Part shown: positions 25,925 through 35,092 of the stretch, one piece after another
How the letters are laid out: the number at the start of each line of letters is the position of its first letter
Numbering within the stretch: position 1 is the first letter of the stretch
Source: Rosistilla oblonga
Lineage (GTDB): Bacteria; Planctomycetota; Planctomycetia; Pirellulales; Pirellulaceae
Direction of reading: 5' to 3'
Length of the DNA stretch: 64,000 bases
Assembly: GCF_007751715.1 (NCBI RefSeq)
Contig: NZ_CP036292.1
Span: 2,418,001 to 2,482,000, forward strand
The notes under the pieces: generated by a model
Database searches by the model: none
The model's input: only the letters and a program-made list of their open reading frames with translations
Told to the model about the DNA's origin: nothing
Made by a program: the position numbers and the translations under genes

Positions 25925-27106
25925 CTACGCTGCTTTCGTGGGGGCTTTGGGACGCTGCTTAAGCAGCCCTGCGATCCGCGACATGAATCCACGCCCCCCC
26001 CGGGACGGCGCGCCCGCACGCTCGCGATAATTTTGAAAAACGCGAGGAACCTGCTCGCGCAAGCGTTGGTTCGCGTCAGACAGATCCGAAAACGAGAATG
26101 CCGGCACGGGGTTGAAGTACAGCGAGCTAGCGTACTCGAACTGCAGAAGCAGGCGGTGCCCACGAAGCACGCTGGCACCCTTGTGGTAACCTCGGGTGTT
26201 GACAATAGCGATCGTCCCCGATTCGCCCGTGATCGCCTGGATCCGGTCGGCCCCAAATGCTTGCTGGATGGCTTCATCCGAAACTCGAGCCGACAGCTTC
26301 ACGCCGGGTAGCTTGTCTTCGTAATCACGCGCAGAACCTTTCACATAAACATGCGGCCCGTTGTCCTGGCCCACATCCGAGAGATACACAAACACCTTGA
26401 CAAAGTCAATAAACTCCATGTCTTGGTGAAACCACTGGGCGTTGCGCTTTTGTGTCGCTTCGGAGGTCGCATCGCCCTCCAGCGGGAAGGACCACCAGGC
26501 ATTGGTTTGAGCGTGTATTGGCGCAGCACCAAGCACCGACTGGGCAATCCCCAGCAGCGTTGGATCGAGCGCCAAGGCTTGCACTGCGCTGCATGTTGCC
26601 AAGTCCGCAGTATCGCTTACCCACCATGCCCCATGCAGACCCGATTGCGGCGAAACACCCGATGCTGTTTGCTTAGTGGAGCGATTCCTAAATGTCTTGC
26701 GACTCAGTGCCGAATGGATCGCTTCCAGCGATTCATGCGACAGTCGTTGCGGCAGCACAAAAACACCGTCTTCCTCAACAGCGTCCGCAGCGGATCGAAC
26801 CACGGCTTGGTCTGCTGCACCAAGCACCCCCGTCTGTCCCAACCACTCGATGCGCTCCGGAAACACTCTTGCCAGCAGCGCTGTCAACAATCGACAATCG
26901 GCAAACGACAGACTGGCCTTCTGCTCTACGGTCTTCTTGAAATGGCGAGGGTGGAAGTAGCTTTGGTTCCGCTCGGACCGCAGCAGTTGCTTTGCAAAGT
27001 ACAAAAAGCCCTGATTGCGGCTCAGCGTCTGTAGCTGTTGTTGCCAAGCGTCGGGAAGGGTAAAACTCGGATTCAAGCCCTTCGCTAAATCAACCAGTTC
27101 ATCCAT
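25925..27106 (-). CDS. Phytanoyl-CoA dioxygenase (PhyH)-family oxygenase
   Basis: 393 residues from the ATG at 27106, preceded by GGAG at 8 nt. Fe(II)/2-oxoglutarate-dependent oxygenase: the facial triad reads as His and Asp in NAQWFHQDMEFIDFVKVFVY and the distal His in NTRGYHKGASVLRGHRLLL, with the downstream Arg expected to bind 2-oxoglutarate. The N-terminal 100 residues are an additional helical region. Substrate unknown; together with the adjacent GSCFA gene it may hydroxylate or epimerise a glycan or lipid precursor. Confidence 0.82.
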   Translation of the reverse strand: MDELVDLAKGLNPSFTLPDAWQQQLQTLSRNQGFLYFAKQLLRSERNQSYFHPRHFKKTVEQKASLSFADCRLLTALLARVFPERIEWLGQTGVLGAADQAVVRSAADAVEEDGVFVLPQRLSHESLEAIHSALSRKTFRNRSTKQTASGVSPQSGLHGAWWVSDTADLATCSAVQALALDPTLLGIAQSVLGAAPIHAQTNAWWSFPLEGDATSEATQKRNAQWFHQDMEFIDFVKVFVYLSDVGQDNGPHVYVKGSARDYEDKLPGVKLSARVSDEAIQQAFGADRIQAITGESGTIAIVNTRGYHKGASVLRGHRLLLQFEYASSLYFNPVPAFSFSDLSDANQRLREQVPRVFQNYRERAGAPSRGGRGFMSRIAGLLKQRPKAPTKAA

Positions 27107-27341
27107 TGCACAACTCCAACCAATTCGTGAGATCCTCATTACCTGGGGACGCTCCGCGCGAACCCCACGCGAGCGTAAGCAATTTCACCCGGCGGAGCTA
27201 GAGCACTTTCGTCCAGCCATACCAGCAAGGCCTCTTGGCCTCAATCTACAATTAGGTTTCAGCCTCAGGCTCTTTCAATTTCGGCTGTCGGTGATGCACA
27301 AGAGACTGTTGGCGAACACGGGGTGGGAGAGCGAGCGCCCG

Positions 27342-28784
27342 GAGTAATTGTCAATTGTTGTGTTTTGAGAAATTGAATTAGGCGGCGATCTCATCCTGCA
27401 TGATTCCGTCTTTGCAGGAACGCCCTTCGATGACGAGAGTGATCTTTTCGTGGCAGTTCAGGCGTCTCCATTTCTTGGATGCTGATTGGGCGGGCCTGAA
27501 CATCATCGCCAAGCTTGCTCGCCGGGTTCCACTTCCTTTGGTCTTTCGATGGCGAAGCCGGATCGTCGCGAACGTGGACTCGATCGGGTTGGTCGTTCGG
27601 AGGTGACTCCAGTGCTCCGCCGGGAAGTCGTAGAATGCCAGCAGCACGTCGCGGTCCTTCTTTAAGCACGCGCATGCAGGAGCGTATTTCGCACCGTATT
27701 TTTCAAGGAAGTGATCGAACGCTTTGTTCGCTTCGGCCTTCGTCTCGGCTTGCCAGATTTCGTGCAGGTCACCCTTCGCCTTGGGCTGCACGCTCTTGGG
27801 CATCTTGTTCAAAACGTTGGCCGTCTTATGGACCCAGCAGCGCTGTTCGCGGGTCTCGGGAAACACTTTCCGAATCGCCGCCCAGAAGCCTAACGCACCG
27901 TCACCGATGGCGATCTTCGGAGCCATCTTCAGGCCTCGTTGCTTGAGATCGATGAGCAGTTCACTCCAGCTTTGTTCGCTTTCACGGTAGCCATCGAGGA
28001 CGGCGATCAGTTCCTTTTTGCCATCGGGCGTTGCTGCCATCAGCACCAGCAAGCACTGCTTTTTGTTGGCATCGTCTTCCAGGCGGACCTTCGCGTGAAT
28101 GCCATCAGCCCAGACGTAAACGTATTGCTTGTCGGATAAATCACGCTTGCTCCAATCGTCGTACTCGCTACACCACTGTTCCTTGAGCCGACAGACGACG
28201 TTGGGACTCAGCCCCGCGGCACGCGCGCCCACAAGCGACTGACGGGCTTCCGCGAAATCACCGGTCGAGATCCCTTTGAGGTACAGCCAAGGAATCAATT
28301 CTTCGATGGCCTTGGTCTTTCGCAGGTAGCTTGGCAACACGCTGGGCGAAAACGTGACCCGTCGTTTTCGATCGGGGTCATTGTCACGAACTCGCCCCTG
28401 GGTGATGGGAATGGATCCAGCACCGGTGAGGATGTCCCGCTCCGGCAAGCTTCCGTTTTTGACGACGAGTCGTCTGCCTCGCTCATCGGTTCGACTGGAA
28501 TGCATGCCGATGAACGCTTCGACTTCAGCGTCGATCGCAGATTGCAGCATTCGCCTGGCTCCTTCGCGGACAATTTCGTCGAGTGGACTTCGCTGGTCGA
28601 ACTGAGCCCGAAACGAAACCACTTCGGGATCGATCTGGTTGTCCACTGGCACGTCGGTTCGATCTGTTTTAGTCTGATTCATGGCGTATTCCTTTGCCCA
28701 CATCGGGCCGTTGGAGGGTGATAGTTCCAACAGGATGCGCCACCTTTTTCATTCACTCAAGAACACGACTTTCGACAATACCTC
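27342..28784 (-). mobile_element. IS256-family insertion sequence
   Basis: About 1443 bp. Imperfect terminal inverted repeats of about 28 bp are visible: 27342-27369 (GAGTAATTGTC...) against the complement of 28756-28784 (GAGGTATTGTC...). The transposase fills the element. I see no clear 8-9 bp target duplication. It separates the PhyH gene from the second Cys-rich glycosyltransferase-like gene. Confidence 0.75.
27378..28682 (-). CDS. IS256-family (Mutator-type) transposase
   Basis: 434 residues from the ATG at 28682, which has AGGAA at 8 nt; an upstream in-frame start at 28730 is less likely. DDE residues: Asp in YVYVWADGIHAKVRLE, Asp in KIAIGDGALGFWAAI, Glu in RTTNPIESTFATIRLR, with the conserved C/H pair in REQRCWVHKTANVLNKMP between them. 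The reading frame is intact and of normal length, so the copy could be functional. Confidence 0.93.
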   Translation of the reverse strand: MNQTKTDRTDVPVDNQIDPEVVSFRAQFDQRSPLDEIVREGARRMLQSAIDAEVEAFIGMHSSRTDERGRRLVVKNGSLPERDILTGAGSIPITQGRVRDNDPDRKRRVTFSPSVLPSYLRKTKAIEELIPWLYLKGISTGDFAEARQSLVGARAAGLSPNVVCRLKEQWCSEYDDWSKRDLSDKQYVYVWADGIHAKVRLEDDANKKQCLLVLMAATPDGKKELIAVLDGYRESEQSWSELLIDLKQRGLKMAPKIAIGDGALGFWAAIRKVFPETREQRCWVHKTANVLNKMPKSVQPKAKGDLHEIWQAETKAEANKAFDHFLEKYGAKYAPACACLKKDRDVLLAFYDFPAEHWSHLRTTNPIESTFATIRLRHRKTKGSGTRRASLAMMFRPAQSASKKWRRLNCHEKITLVIEGRSCKDGIMQDEIAA

Positions 28785-29005
28785 GCGGACAACAGGAGTG
28801 CGAGCTCTAGATTAACCGTCTGACGCGGGCACCCTGCAATCAATGTCGATGCGGCTGAGCCCCTTGCTGTAGGTTGCCTGCCGGTGGTCGGGGATTGCAG
28901 CCGCTGGAGCTTGGTTGGTTAGCGGGGATGTCATGTTAACGAATCCGCTCACGGAATAGCGGCTGCGATCGGGGCAACCTGCTTCGCTGCTGCATGGCCG
29001 GTTGT
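28785..29005. other. Gap after IS256 element
   Basis: About 220 bases containing no gene or clear hairpin; it holds the 3' flank of the glycosyltransferase-like gene and the outer end of the IS. Confidence 0.4.
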
Positions 29006-30379
29006 TTAGGCGACCGACCTTAGGACCTGGGATGACAACGTGTTTATGTTTCTAGCCAGGATGGGGATGAGCGGAAAGCTGCGGCTTAGTTCGGTTGATT
29101 TCATCACCTTGTTTTCCGTCATCAGGTAAGGCAGGTCATCGCCGGCGTGGGTAACGTAATACGCCAGCTTCGCTGCCCCGGTTCGGTCTTTTGGCTCTAG
29201 CCGCTGGACGCACATCAGTCCATGCAGTTCGTTTTCATTGGCCGGCGTGTACGCTACATCCAAACTGTCGTAAAACGACGGCCCGATCATAATGACGGGT
29301 TTGCCAATCCAACATGCCTCCACGGCGACGGTTGAATTAAATGCGATTACGGTATGGGCAGCATGTAATAGATCGTAGGTGTTTGCTTGGTCCTGTGGAT
29401 AGTAGATCCTCACGTTGGGCATCTGCTCGAGCGCCTGGTAGGGCCAGGTGATATCGCTGCGAATGCCAGCTTGGTTGGGATGAAAACGAATGCAGAACAA
29501 GGTTCTAGGATTGCGCTGACACAGCCGCATCAAGACAAGATGTTCTGAATCGAAGCTCGACTTCCAGGCCTTCCCCAAAGAAGCAAATTCGTCCTGACTG
29601 CTTAGGAAGATCGGAACCATCCGATCAAACCCGGTCGTGTCGGGCACCTCGAAGGCTTCGCATTGGTGTTTCGCAAATTGATTGGCGCTGGCTGCATGCT
29701 GCCGGTCGGAAAAGAACTTTTCTGCTAGTTGCCAGTCAACTTCTTGCTGCATTACTCGCTTCTGGATGCCTACCCGATCGTGGGCCGTGTGGCCGAGGTG
29801 GATGATCGGACGCTTTGCTGCGGTGACTTCCAGCGTATTAAACGGCTTGCCCTGCTGTTTGGCTGCGATGATACCGAACTTGCTGCAGGCGTGGCGGCCA
29901 TTAAAAACTTCGAACTCATCGATGCCGTGTTTCGTTATCAGGCGTTTCATTTGGACCAGCAGCCGCGTGCTGGTCACATAGTATCGCCGCTTGAGCCAAC
30001 GCAGCAAGCGATGCGATCGAATGTCTTTGGGCAGCAGACGGAACGATGAAATAAAGGCGCTCAGAACTCCCTCAACAATCTCCTTGCGTTCGCTAATCGA
30101 CAGTTCTTTCTCCACCTCGATATCGACCTTGTCGGGACATAGTGCCACGACGGGCAAGCCGAATTTTTTTGCAGTTCGTTTGGTTGCGAAATGGCACATC
30201 GTGCATACCAGCGGATTGCCCGCTTCGTTGCAAACGCAGACGCCACACTTCGCATTGCAATAGGTAACCGTCACGTCATGCCCCTGGTCTTGCAGTTGCT
30301 TGGCGCGTGCAAACCCGACCAACGCGTTCTTTCTCCATAGCGGGTAGGCTGCATGAACAAAGATTTTTTTCAGCTTCAT
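29006..30379 (-). CDS. Cys-rich capsule-type glycosyltransferase-like protein, paralogue B
   Basis: 457 residues, homologous along its length to the protein at 22168-23640: shared KQLQ-x-GH/GQ strand, GNPLVCTMCHFATKR cluster, SISERKEIVEGVLSA, VFNGRHACSKFGIIA, FLSSQDEFASLGKAW, RFHPNQAGIRSDI and NTYDLLHAAHTVIAFNSTVA. Cysteines at 41, 45, 48, 50, 59 and 62 make the N-terminal cluster richer than in paralogue A. The C-terminal half looks like a capsule-synthesis GT-B donor domain. Function is inferred as a glycosyltransferase acting on a surface glycan. The 18-copy tandem repeat lies 240 bp upstream of its start. Confidence 0.7.
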   Translation of the reverse strand: MKLKKIFVHAAYPLWRKNALVGFARAKQLQDQGHDVTVTYCNAKCGVCVCNEAGNPLVCTMCHFATKRTAKKFGLPVVALCPDKVDIEVEKELSISERKEIVEGVLSAFISSFRLLPKDIRSHRLLRWLKRRYYVTSTRLLVQMKRLITKHGIDEFEVFNGRHACSKFGIIAAKQQGKPFNTLEVTAAKRPIIHLGHTAHDRVGIQKRVMQQEVDWQLAEKFFSDRQHAASANQFAKHQCEAFEVPDTTGFDRMVPIFLSSQDEFASLGKAWKSSFDSEHLVLMRLCQRNPRTLFCIRFHPNQAGIRSDITWPYQALEQMPNVRIYYPQDQANTYDLLHAAHTVIAFNSTVAVEACWIGKPVIMIGPSFYDSLDVAYTPANENELHGLMCVQRLEPKDRTGAAKLAYYVTHAGDDLPYLMTENKVMKSTELSRSFPLIPILARNINTLSSQVLRSVA

Positions 30380-30620
30380 CTCTAGTCCCAGAAAGACAAA
30401 CGTTTCGACACAGCCAGAACCTGCTTCCCACCTTCCCGACGTTGTATGGTCAAGCGTGAAACGCCCTTATCTCCGTCAGCCAAACGCAAACGCCCATGCG
30501 TATGGGGTGTCGCGATGATCTAGCAAAACCGCGTGCAGAGTGAAAGGGCAATCCAGTCCGCAAGATGTCCCCAAAAGCCAACCAGTGAACACGACTGGGG
30601 CCGCTGCCAACAGACCATTT

Positions 30621-30800
30621 CAAGCAGGTTCAAGCAGGTTCAAGCAGGTTCAAGCAGGTTCAAGCAGGTTCAAGCAGGTTCAAGCAGGTTCAAGCAGGTT
30701 CAAGCAGGTTCAAGCAGGTTCAAGCAGGTTCAAGCAGGTTCAAGCAGGTTCAAGCAGGTTCAAGCAGGTTCAAGCAGGTTCAAGCAGGTTCAAGCAGGTT
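30621..30800. repeat. Minisatellite: 18 perfect copies of a 10-bp unit
   Basis: CAAGCAGGTT is repeated 18 times without a mismatch from 30621 to 30800, followed by a partial unit. The unit length is not a multiple of three, so copy-number change would shift any reading frame through it. It lies upstream of the minus-strand glycosyltransferase-like gene (start 30379). The frames across it on the plus strand encode only low-complexity FKQVQAGSSR-type peptide and are not called as genes. Confidence 0.97.
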
Positions 30801-31768
30801 CAGGAAAGTGGTCCTGGGCGTTCGGTTAGAACGCCTTGCTAGCGTACCGGTGCGCCACGCCGAAGGGCTGGCCTTCGCCGAAACTAGAGGGGGCGAGTTG
30901 GGGACAGGCTCGGTGCCGGATCGATTGTGCAAGGGCACGTCGGGTTGGGAGAGGTGGCGCGGTCGGTTCGGTTTTGACGTATGGCAAGCTGGTCGGTGGG
31001 GCGATCCGCGACTCTCCCCCCCACGAAGTTTTGACCGGCAACGCTACGCAACGTAGGAAATGTCAGATGATTTTGTCGTCGTCCAAGGAATTGTGCTCAA
31101 CTGGCGCGTTGCGATATTTGCTTGCGGCCACCGTTCCACCTCGATCCACTCAAAATCATTTGGCCCCCTTTCCCCTGCAGCGTGTAAGCGAGACGCCGCT
31201 CTTCCATTATAAAGTACTTATGGCTCGTTCGTCACGGATTAAAAAACGATAACAAACCGCAGGCTCTTCGAACGGCGTCACCGGACGACGTTTCAAGGGG
31301 AACGCTGGTCGAGCGCCCGCAGCAGAGCCGGCTGCAGCGTCGCCGGCAGAGCGATTGCGCGTTTCAATTTGGGGTCTCTGCCGGCACCAGGGGCCCCGCT
31401 GGCAATCGCTCAGTGCAATGCGGCCCCCCGATGTCGAGGGATGGAAGGCGGCAGCCAAATACCCCAAACCTCCCCTCTCTCCACGCCGCAAGAACAGCTG
31501 ACACGATCTCGCTGAAAAGTCCCCAGGTTTGTATTGCATTAATTTGCGATTTGTCCGACCATTCGTTTGGCTCGCTATAACTCCGAGAATCCATTCATGA
31601 GGAATGATCGTCCGGCGTGCGAGATCCGATACAGAATTACAGGCGATCGCTTTTCCCGCATCGCTAGTCCCGCCGGTTGTCCCGACCCGAGCGACTTTGA
31701 TAGCAATGTCAGAGAGGTTCGAGTCGCGACAATCGATATTGCTCAGTCCTCTCGACCGGAATATTTCG
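30801..31768. other. Intergenic region with nested palindromes
   Basis: About 970 bases between the minisatellite and the E1/KAS III fusion gene. A perfect 10-bp inverted pair (31342-31351 with 31376-31385) lies inside another inverted pair (AGCGATTGC near 31350 with GCAATCGCT near 31402). Several short GC-rich hairpins occur near 30850-30890. No gene is supportable. The promoter of the fusion gene should lie in the last 200 bases. Confidence 0.5.
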
Positions 31769-34700
31769 ATGGATCGAAATCAACTGCTGTCGCTTTATAA
31801 GTCGCTGTTCACGGCCCGCGAAGTTGATCGTGTTGAGCAGGAACTCACCCGCCGCGGCGAGGCCTTCTTTCACGTTTCGGGGGCCGGCCACGAAGCGCCG
31901 GCAGTCCTCGCGCGTCATCTGACCAAACACGATTGGTTGCATCTGCATTACCGCGACAAGGCGTTGATGATTGCTCGCGGTGTGACTGCGCGCAAATTCT
32001 TCGATGCGTCGCTGTGCAACGACACCTCGCACTCTCGCGGCCGCCAGATGTGCGCCCAGATGAGCGATGCCGACCTGCATATCCTCAGCCTCGGTGGCCC
32101 CGTTGGAAACGCCGCTCTGCAAGCGGTAGGCGTTGCTGCGGCGACCAAGGAAAACAAAAACAAACCGGTCACGATCTACTGCATCGGCGACGGATCGACT
32201 CAAGAAGGCGAGTTCTTGGAAGGCGTTGCCGAAGCGGTTCGCTTGCAAGTTCCGCTGATGATCGTCATCCAAGACAACCAATGGGCGATCTCGACCGAGA
32301 CGCGCGGGCAAACGTTCTTCTCGCGCCCCGATGGCGATGCCGATTCCTTTTATGGTCTGCCGATCCACCGCGTCGATGGCCGCGATATCATCGGTTCCGA
32401 CGAAGCGATGGGCGACTTGGTTCAACAGGTTCGCGAATCGCGCGGCCCGGCTTTGGTGCTGTTGCAAACCGAACGGCTGAGCAACCACACAAACGCCGAC
32501 GATCAATCGATCTATCGGCCGACCGAAGATATCGAAGCGGCTCAAAAAGAACGCGATCCGTTGGTCCGTTTCGAGCAACAGTTGCTCGAGCGTGGGATCA
32601 GCGAAGCCGAACTGGCAGCGATTCGCGAGACCGTCGTGGCCGAAGTGGTTGCCGATGAAAACGACGCGATCTACGCGGCTCAACCCTCCGCGACGCACGA
32701 AGCCAAGAAACCATTGCTGGTCGAATTGACCCATCCCTCGCGCGAACAACGCGGCGATCGGGAGGCCGACGGCCAATTGACGATGAAAGACGCGATGCGT
32801 TCGGTCCTGCGTGATCGCTTGGGCAACGACGACCGCGTCTTCCTTTACGGTCAGGATATCGAAGATCCTAAGGGTGACGTCTTTGGCGTCACGCGTGGAC
32901 TCAGCACCGCGTTTCCCGGACGCGTCTGCAACGCTCCGCTGTCGGAATCGACCATCCTGGGAAACGCCATCGGCCGCTCTCTCGTCGGACAACGACCGGT
33001 TGCCTTCATTCAGTTCGCCGACTTCCTGCCGCTGGCCTACAACCAATTGACCAGCGAACTGGGCAGCATGTACTGGCGGACCAACGGCACTTGGGAATCG
33101 CCCGTGATCGTGATGGTTCCCTGCGGCGGTTATCGCCCCGGCTTGGGCCCGTTCCACTCGCACTCGTTCGAATCGGTCTGTGCTCACATCCCCGGCGTCG
33201 ACGTCTACATGCCCAGCACCGCCGGCGATGCGGCGGGAATGTTGAACGCTGCGTTTGAATCGGGACGTCCCAGCGTCTTCTTCTATCCGAAGGCGTTGCT
33301 GAACGATCCGAGCCAATCGACGAGCCCCGACACCGCGAAACAGTTCACGCCGATCGGAGTTGCACGCAAGGTGCGAGCCGGCCGCGACATCACCTTGGTC
33401 GGCTGGGGAAATACCGTCGGCCTGTGCGAAAAATCGGCGACTGCTTTGGAACAAGCTGGGATCGAAGCCGAAGTGATCGACCTGCGTTCGCTCTCCCCTT
33501 GGGACGAAGCGACCGTGCTGGCGTCAGCTGAAAAAACAGCTCGCATGATCGTCGTTCACGAAGACAATCACACCTGCGGAATCGGTGGCGAAGTCGTCGC
33601 GACGATCGCTGAAAAGACCCGCGTTCCCGTGGCGATGCGACGCGTGACGCGAGCGGACACCTTGATTCCGTGCAACTTCGCCAACCAGATCGAAGTCCTG
33701 CCATCGTACAAACGCGTTCTGTCGACAGCGGCTGAGCTGTTGAACATGGACATCGAATGGATTCCGCCGAAGGAATTGGAAGTCGGCATGGCGGAGATCG
33801 AAGCGATCGGTTCGGGCCCGTCGGACGAAAACGTTCTGCTGGTCGAACTGAATATCAAGCCCGGCCAACAGGTGTCTCGCGGAGACATCGTCGCATCGTT
33901 GGAAGCGACCAAAAGCGTCTTCGATCTGACAAGTCAAATCGACGGCACGATCGAAGAGATCTTTGTTGCTGAAGGGGATACGGTTCCCGTCGGCGATGTG
34001 ATCGCCAGCGTCCGTTGTGCGACCGACAACAAGCGACCGAAACCGGTCACTACCGAAAACCCTGGCACTCCGGTCCTGCGTCGCCGCGTGACCGATCCAA
34101 ACCGCTTGCTGGTTCCTCGCCAGACGATCGAACGTCGGCCGTTCGATGTTGGAATCTCCAGCGTCGCAACGGTTCAAGGCAGCCGGTTGATCACCAACGA
34201 AGAACTTGTCGAAGGCAAGTCGATGTCGCCCGAAGACATCATGCGTCGCACCGGAATCCAGTTCCGTCACTGGGTGCAAGGAAGCGAGACCGCTCAGAGC
34301 ATGGCCAGTCAGGCGTGCTGGGAAGTCTTGGACAAAGAAGGCTTGATCGTCGACGACATCGATCTGGTGATCTGTGCGACGACTTCGCCAAGCGTTGTCA
34401 CGCCGTCGATGGCTTGCCAAGTCCTGCACCAACTGACCGGCGGTGCCAGCGAAGCGATGATCCAAGCCTACGACATCAGCGCGGCTTGCTCGGGATATCT
34501 GTACGCGTTGCAAGCTGGTTACGACTTCTTGCAAAGCAAGCCGCACGCCCGCGTGTTGGTTGTGACCGCCGAGGTCCTTTCGCCACTGTTGGATCTGGGC
34601 GACCTGGACACCGCGATTCTGTTTGGCGATGCCAGCAGTGCGACCGTGTTGTACGGCGAAGATCACTTCGGCCAATCGAAGGCGCGGCTGCACCGTCCCG

Positions 34701-35092
34701 AGCTGTCGGCTCGAGCCGATGATGGCAGCACCTTGTCGGTACCGTCGCAAAACAATGGCTTCATCAAAATGAAGGGCCGCAAAGTGTTTGCCGAAGCGGT
34801 TCGCGCGATGATCGGCAGCATGACGCGAGTCTGCGATCAACAGGGTTACGGCATCGACAACCTCGACCTGATCATCCCGCACCAAGCGAACCAACGGATC
34901 ATCGATGCGATCCAGAGTCGCGTGTCGTCGTCGGTCTTCAGCAACATCCGCGAGCACGGCAACACGTCCTCGACCAGCATCCCACTGTGCCTGGACGAAG
35001 TCCTGCCGAAGATGAAACCTGGCGAGCGATTCGGCATGTGCGCCTACGGTGGCGGTGTCACCTTCGGTGCCGGCATCCTGGAAAAGAACTAG
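31769..35092 (+). CDS. Fused 2-oxoacid dehydrogenase E1 alpha-E1 beta-lipoyl-KAS III protein
   Basis: 1107 residues from the ATG at 31769, which opens with MDRNQLLSLYKSLFTAREVD, the usual E1-alpha N-terminus; upstream in-frame ATGs (31604, 31706) add unrelated sequence. Domains: E1 alpha 1-320 with the thiamine-diphosphate motif CIGDGSTQEGEF and DNQWAIST; E1 beta 335-660 with PLSESTILGNAIG, FADFLPLAYNQL and HEDNHTCGIGGEV; lipoyl/biotinyl-type domain 680-750 with a candidate modified Lys715 in SLEATKSVFDL; KAS III 790-1107 with Cys907 (DISAACSGYL), His1038 (IIPHQANQR) and Asn1065 (EHGNTSSTS), a complete FabH triad. No E2 acyltransferase domain is present. It could decarboxylate a branched-chain 2-oxoacid and hand the acyl group straight to the KAS III site to start fatty-acid or polyketide synthesis. 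That channelled reaction is inference. Confidence 0.88.
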   Translation: MDRNQLLSLYKSLFTAREVDRVEQELTRRGEAFFHVSGAGHEAPAVLARHLTKHDWLHLHYRDKALMIARGVTARKFFDASLCNDTSHSRGRQMCAQMSDADLHILSLGGPVGNAALQAVGVAAATKENKNKPVTIYCIGDGSTQEGEFLEGVAEAVRLQVPLMIVIQDNQWAISTETRGQTFFSRPDGDADSFYGLPIHRVDGRDIIGSDEAMGDLVQQVRESRGPALVLLQTERLSNHTNADDQSIYRPTEDIEAAQKERDPLVRFEQQLLERGISEAELAAIRETVVAEVVADENDAIYAAQPSATHEAKKPLLVELTHPSREQRGDREADGQLTMKDAMRSVLRDRLGNDDRVFLYGQDIEDPKGDVFGVTRGLSTAFPGRVCNAPLSESTILGNAIGRSLVGQRPVAFIQFADFLPLAYNQLTSELGSMYWRTNGTWESPVIVMVPCGGYRPGLGPFHSHSFESVCAHIPGVDVYMPSTAGDAAGMLNAAFESGRPSVFFYPKALLNDPSQSTSPDTAKQFTPIGVARKVRAGRDITLVGWGNTVGLCEKSATALEQAGIEAEVIDLRSLSPWDEATVLASAEKTARMIVVHEDNHTCGIGGEVVATIAEKTRVPVAMRRVTRADTLIPCNFANQIEVLPSYKRVLSTAAELLNMDIEWIPPKELEVGMAEIEAIGSGPSDENVLLVELNIKPGQQVSRGDIVASLEATKSVFDLTSQIDGTIEEIFVAEGDTVPVGDVIASVRCATDNKRPKPVTTENPGTPVLRRRVTDPNRLLVPRQTIERRPFDVGISSVATVQGSRLITNEELVEGKSMSPEDIMRRTGIQFRHWVQGSETAQSMASQACWEVLDKEGLIVDDIDLVICATTSPSVVTPSMACQVLHQLTGGASEAMIQAYDISAACSGYLYALQAGYDFLQSKPHARVLVVTAEVLSPLLDLGDLDTAILFGDASSATVLYGEDHFGQSKARLHRPELSARADDGSTLSVPSQNNGFIKMKGRKVFAEAVRAMIGSMTRVCDQQGYGIDNLDLIIPHQANQRIIDAIQSRVSSSVFSNIREHGNTSSTSIPLCLDEVLPKMKPGERFGMCAYGGGVTFGAGILEKN

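Noticed and set aside
30533-30842. Open frames encoding FKQVQAGSSR repeats
   Set aside because: They arise only from the 10-bp tandem repeat being open in several frames; no start signal or conserved flanks.
31709-33454. 581-codon open frame on the minus strand
   Set aside because: Fully antisense to the E1/KAS III fusion gene, which has clear conserved motifs in its own frame.
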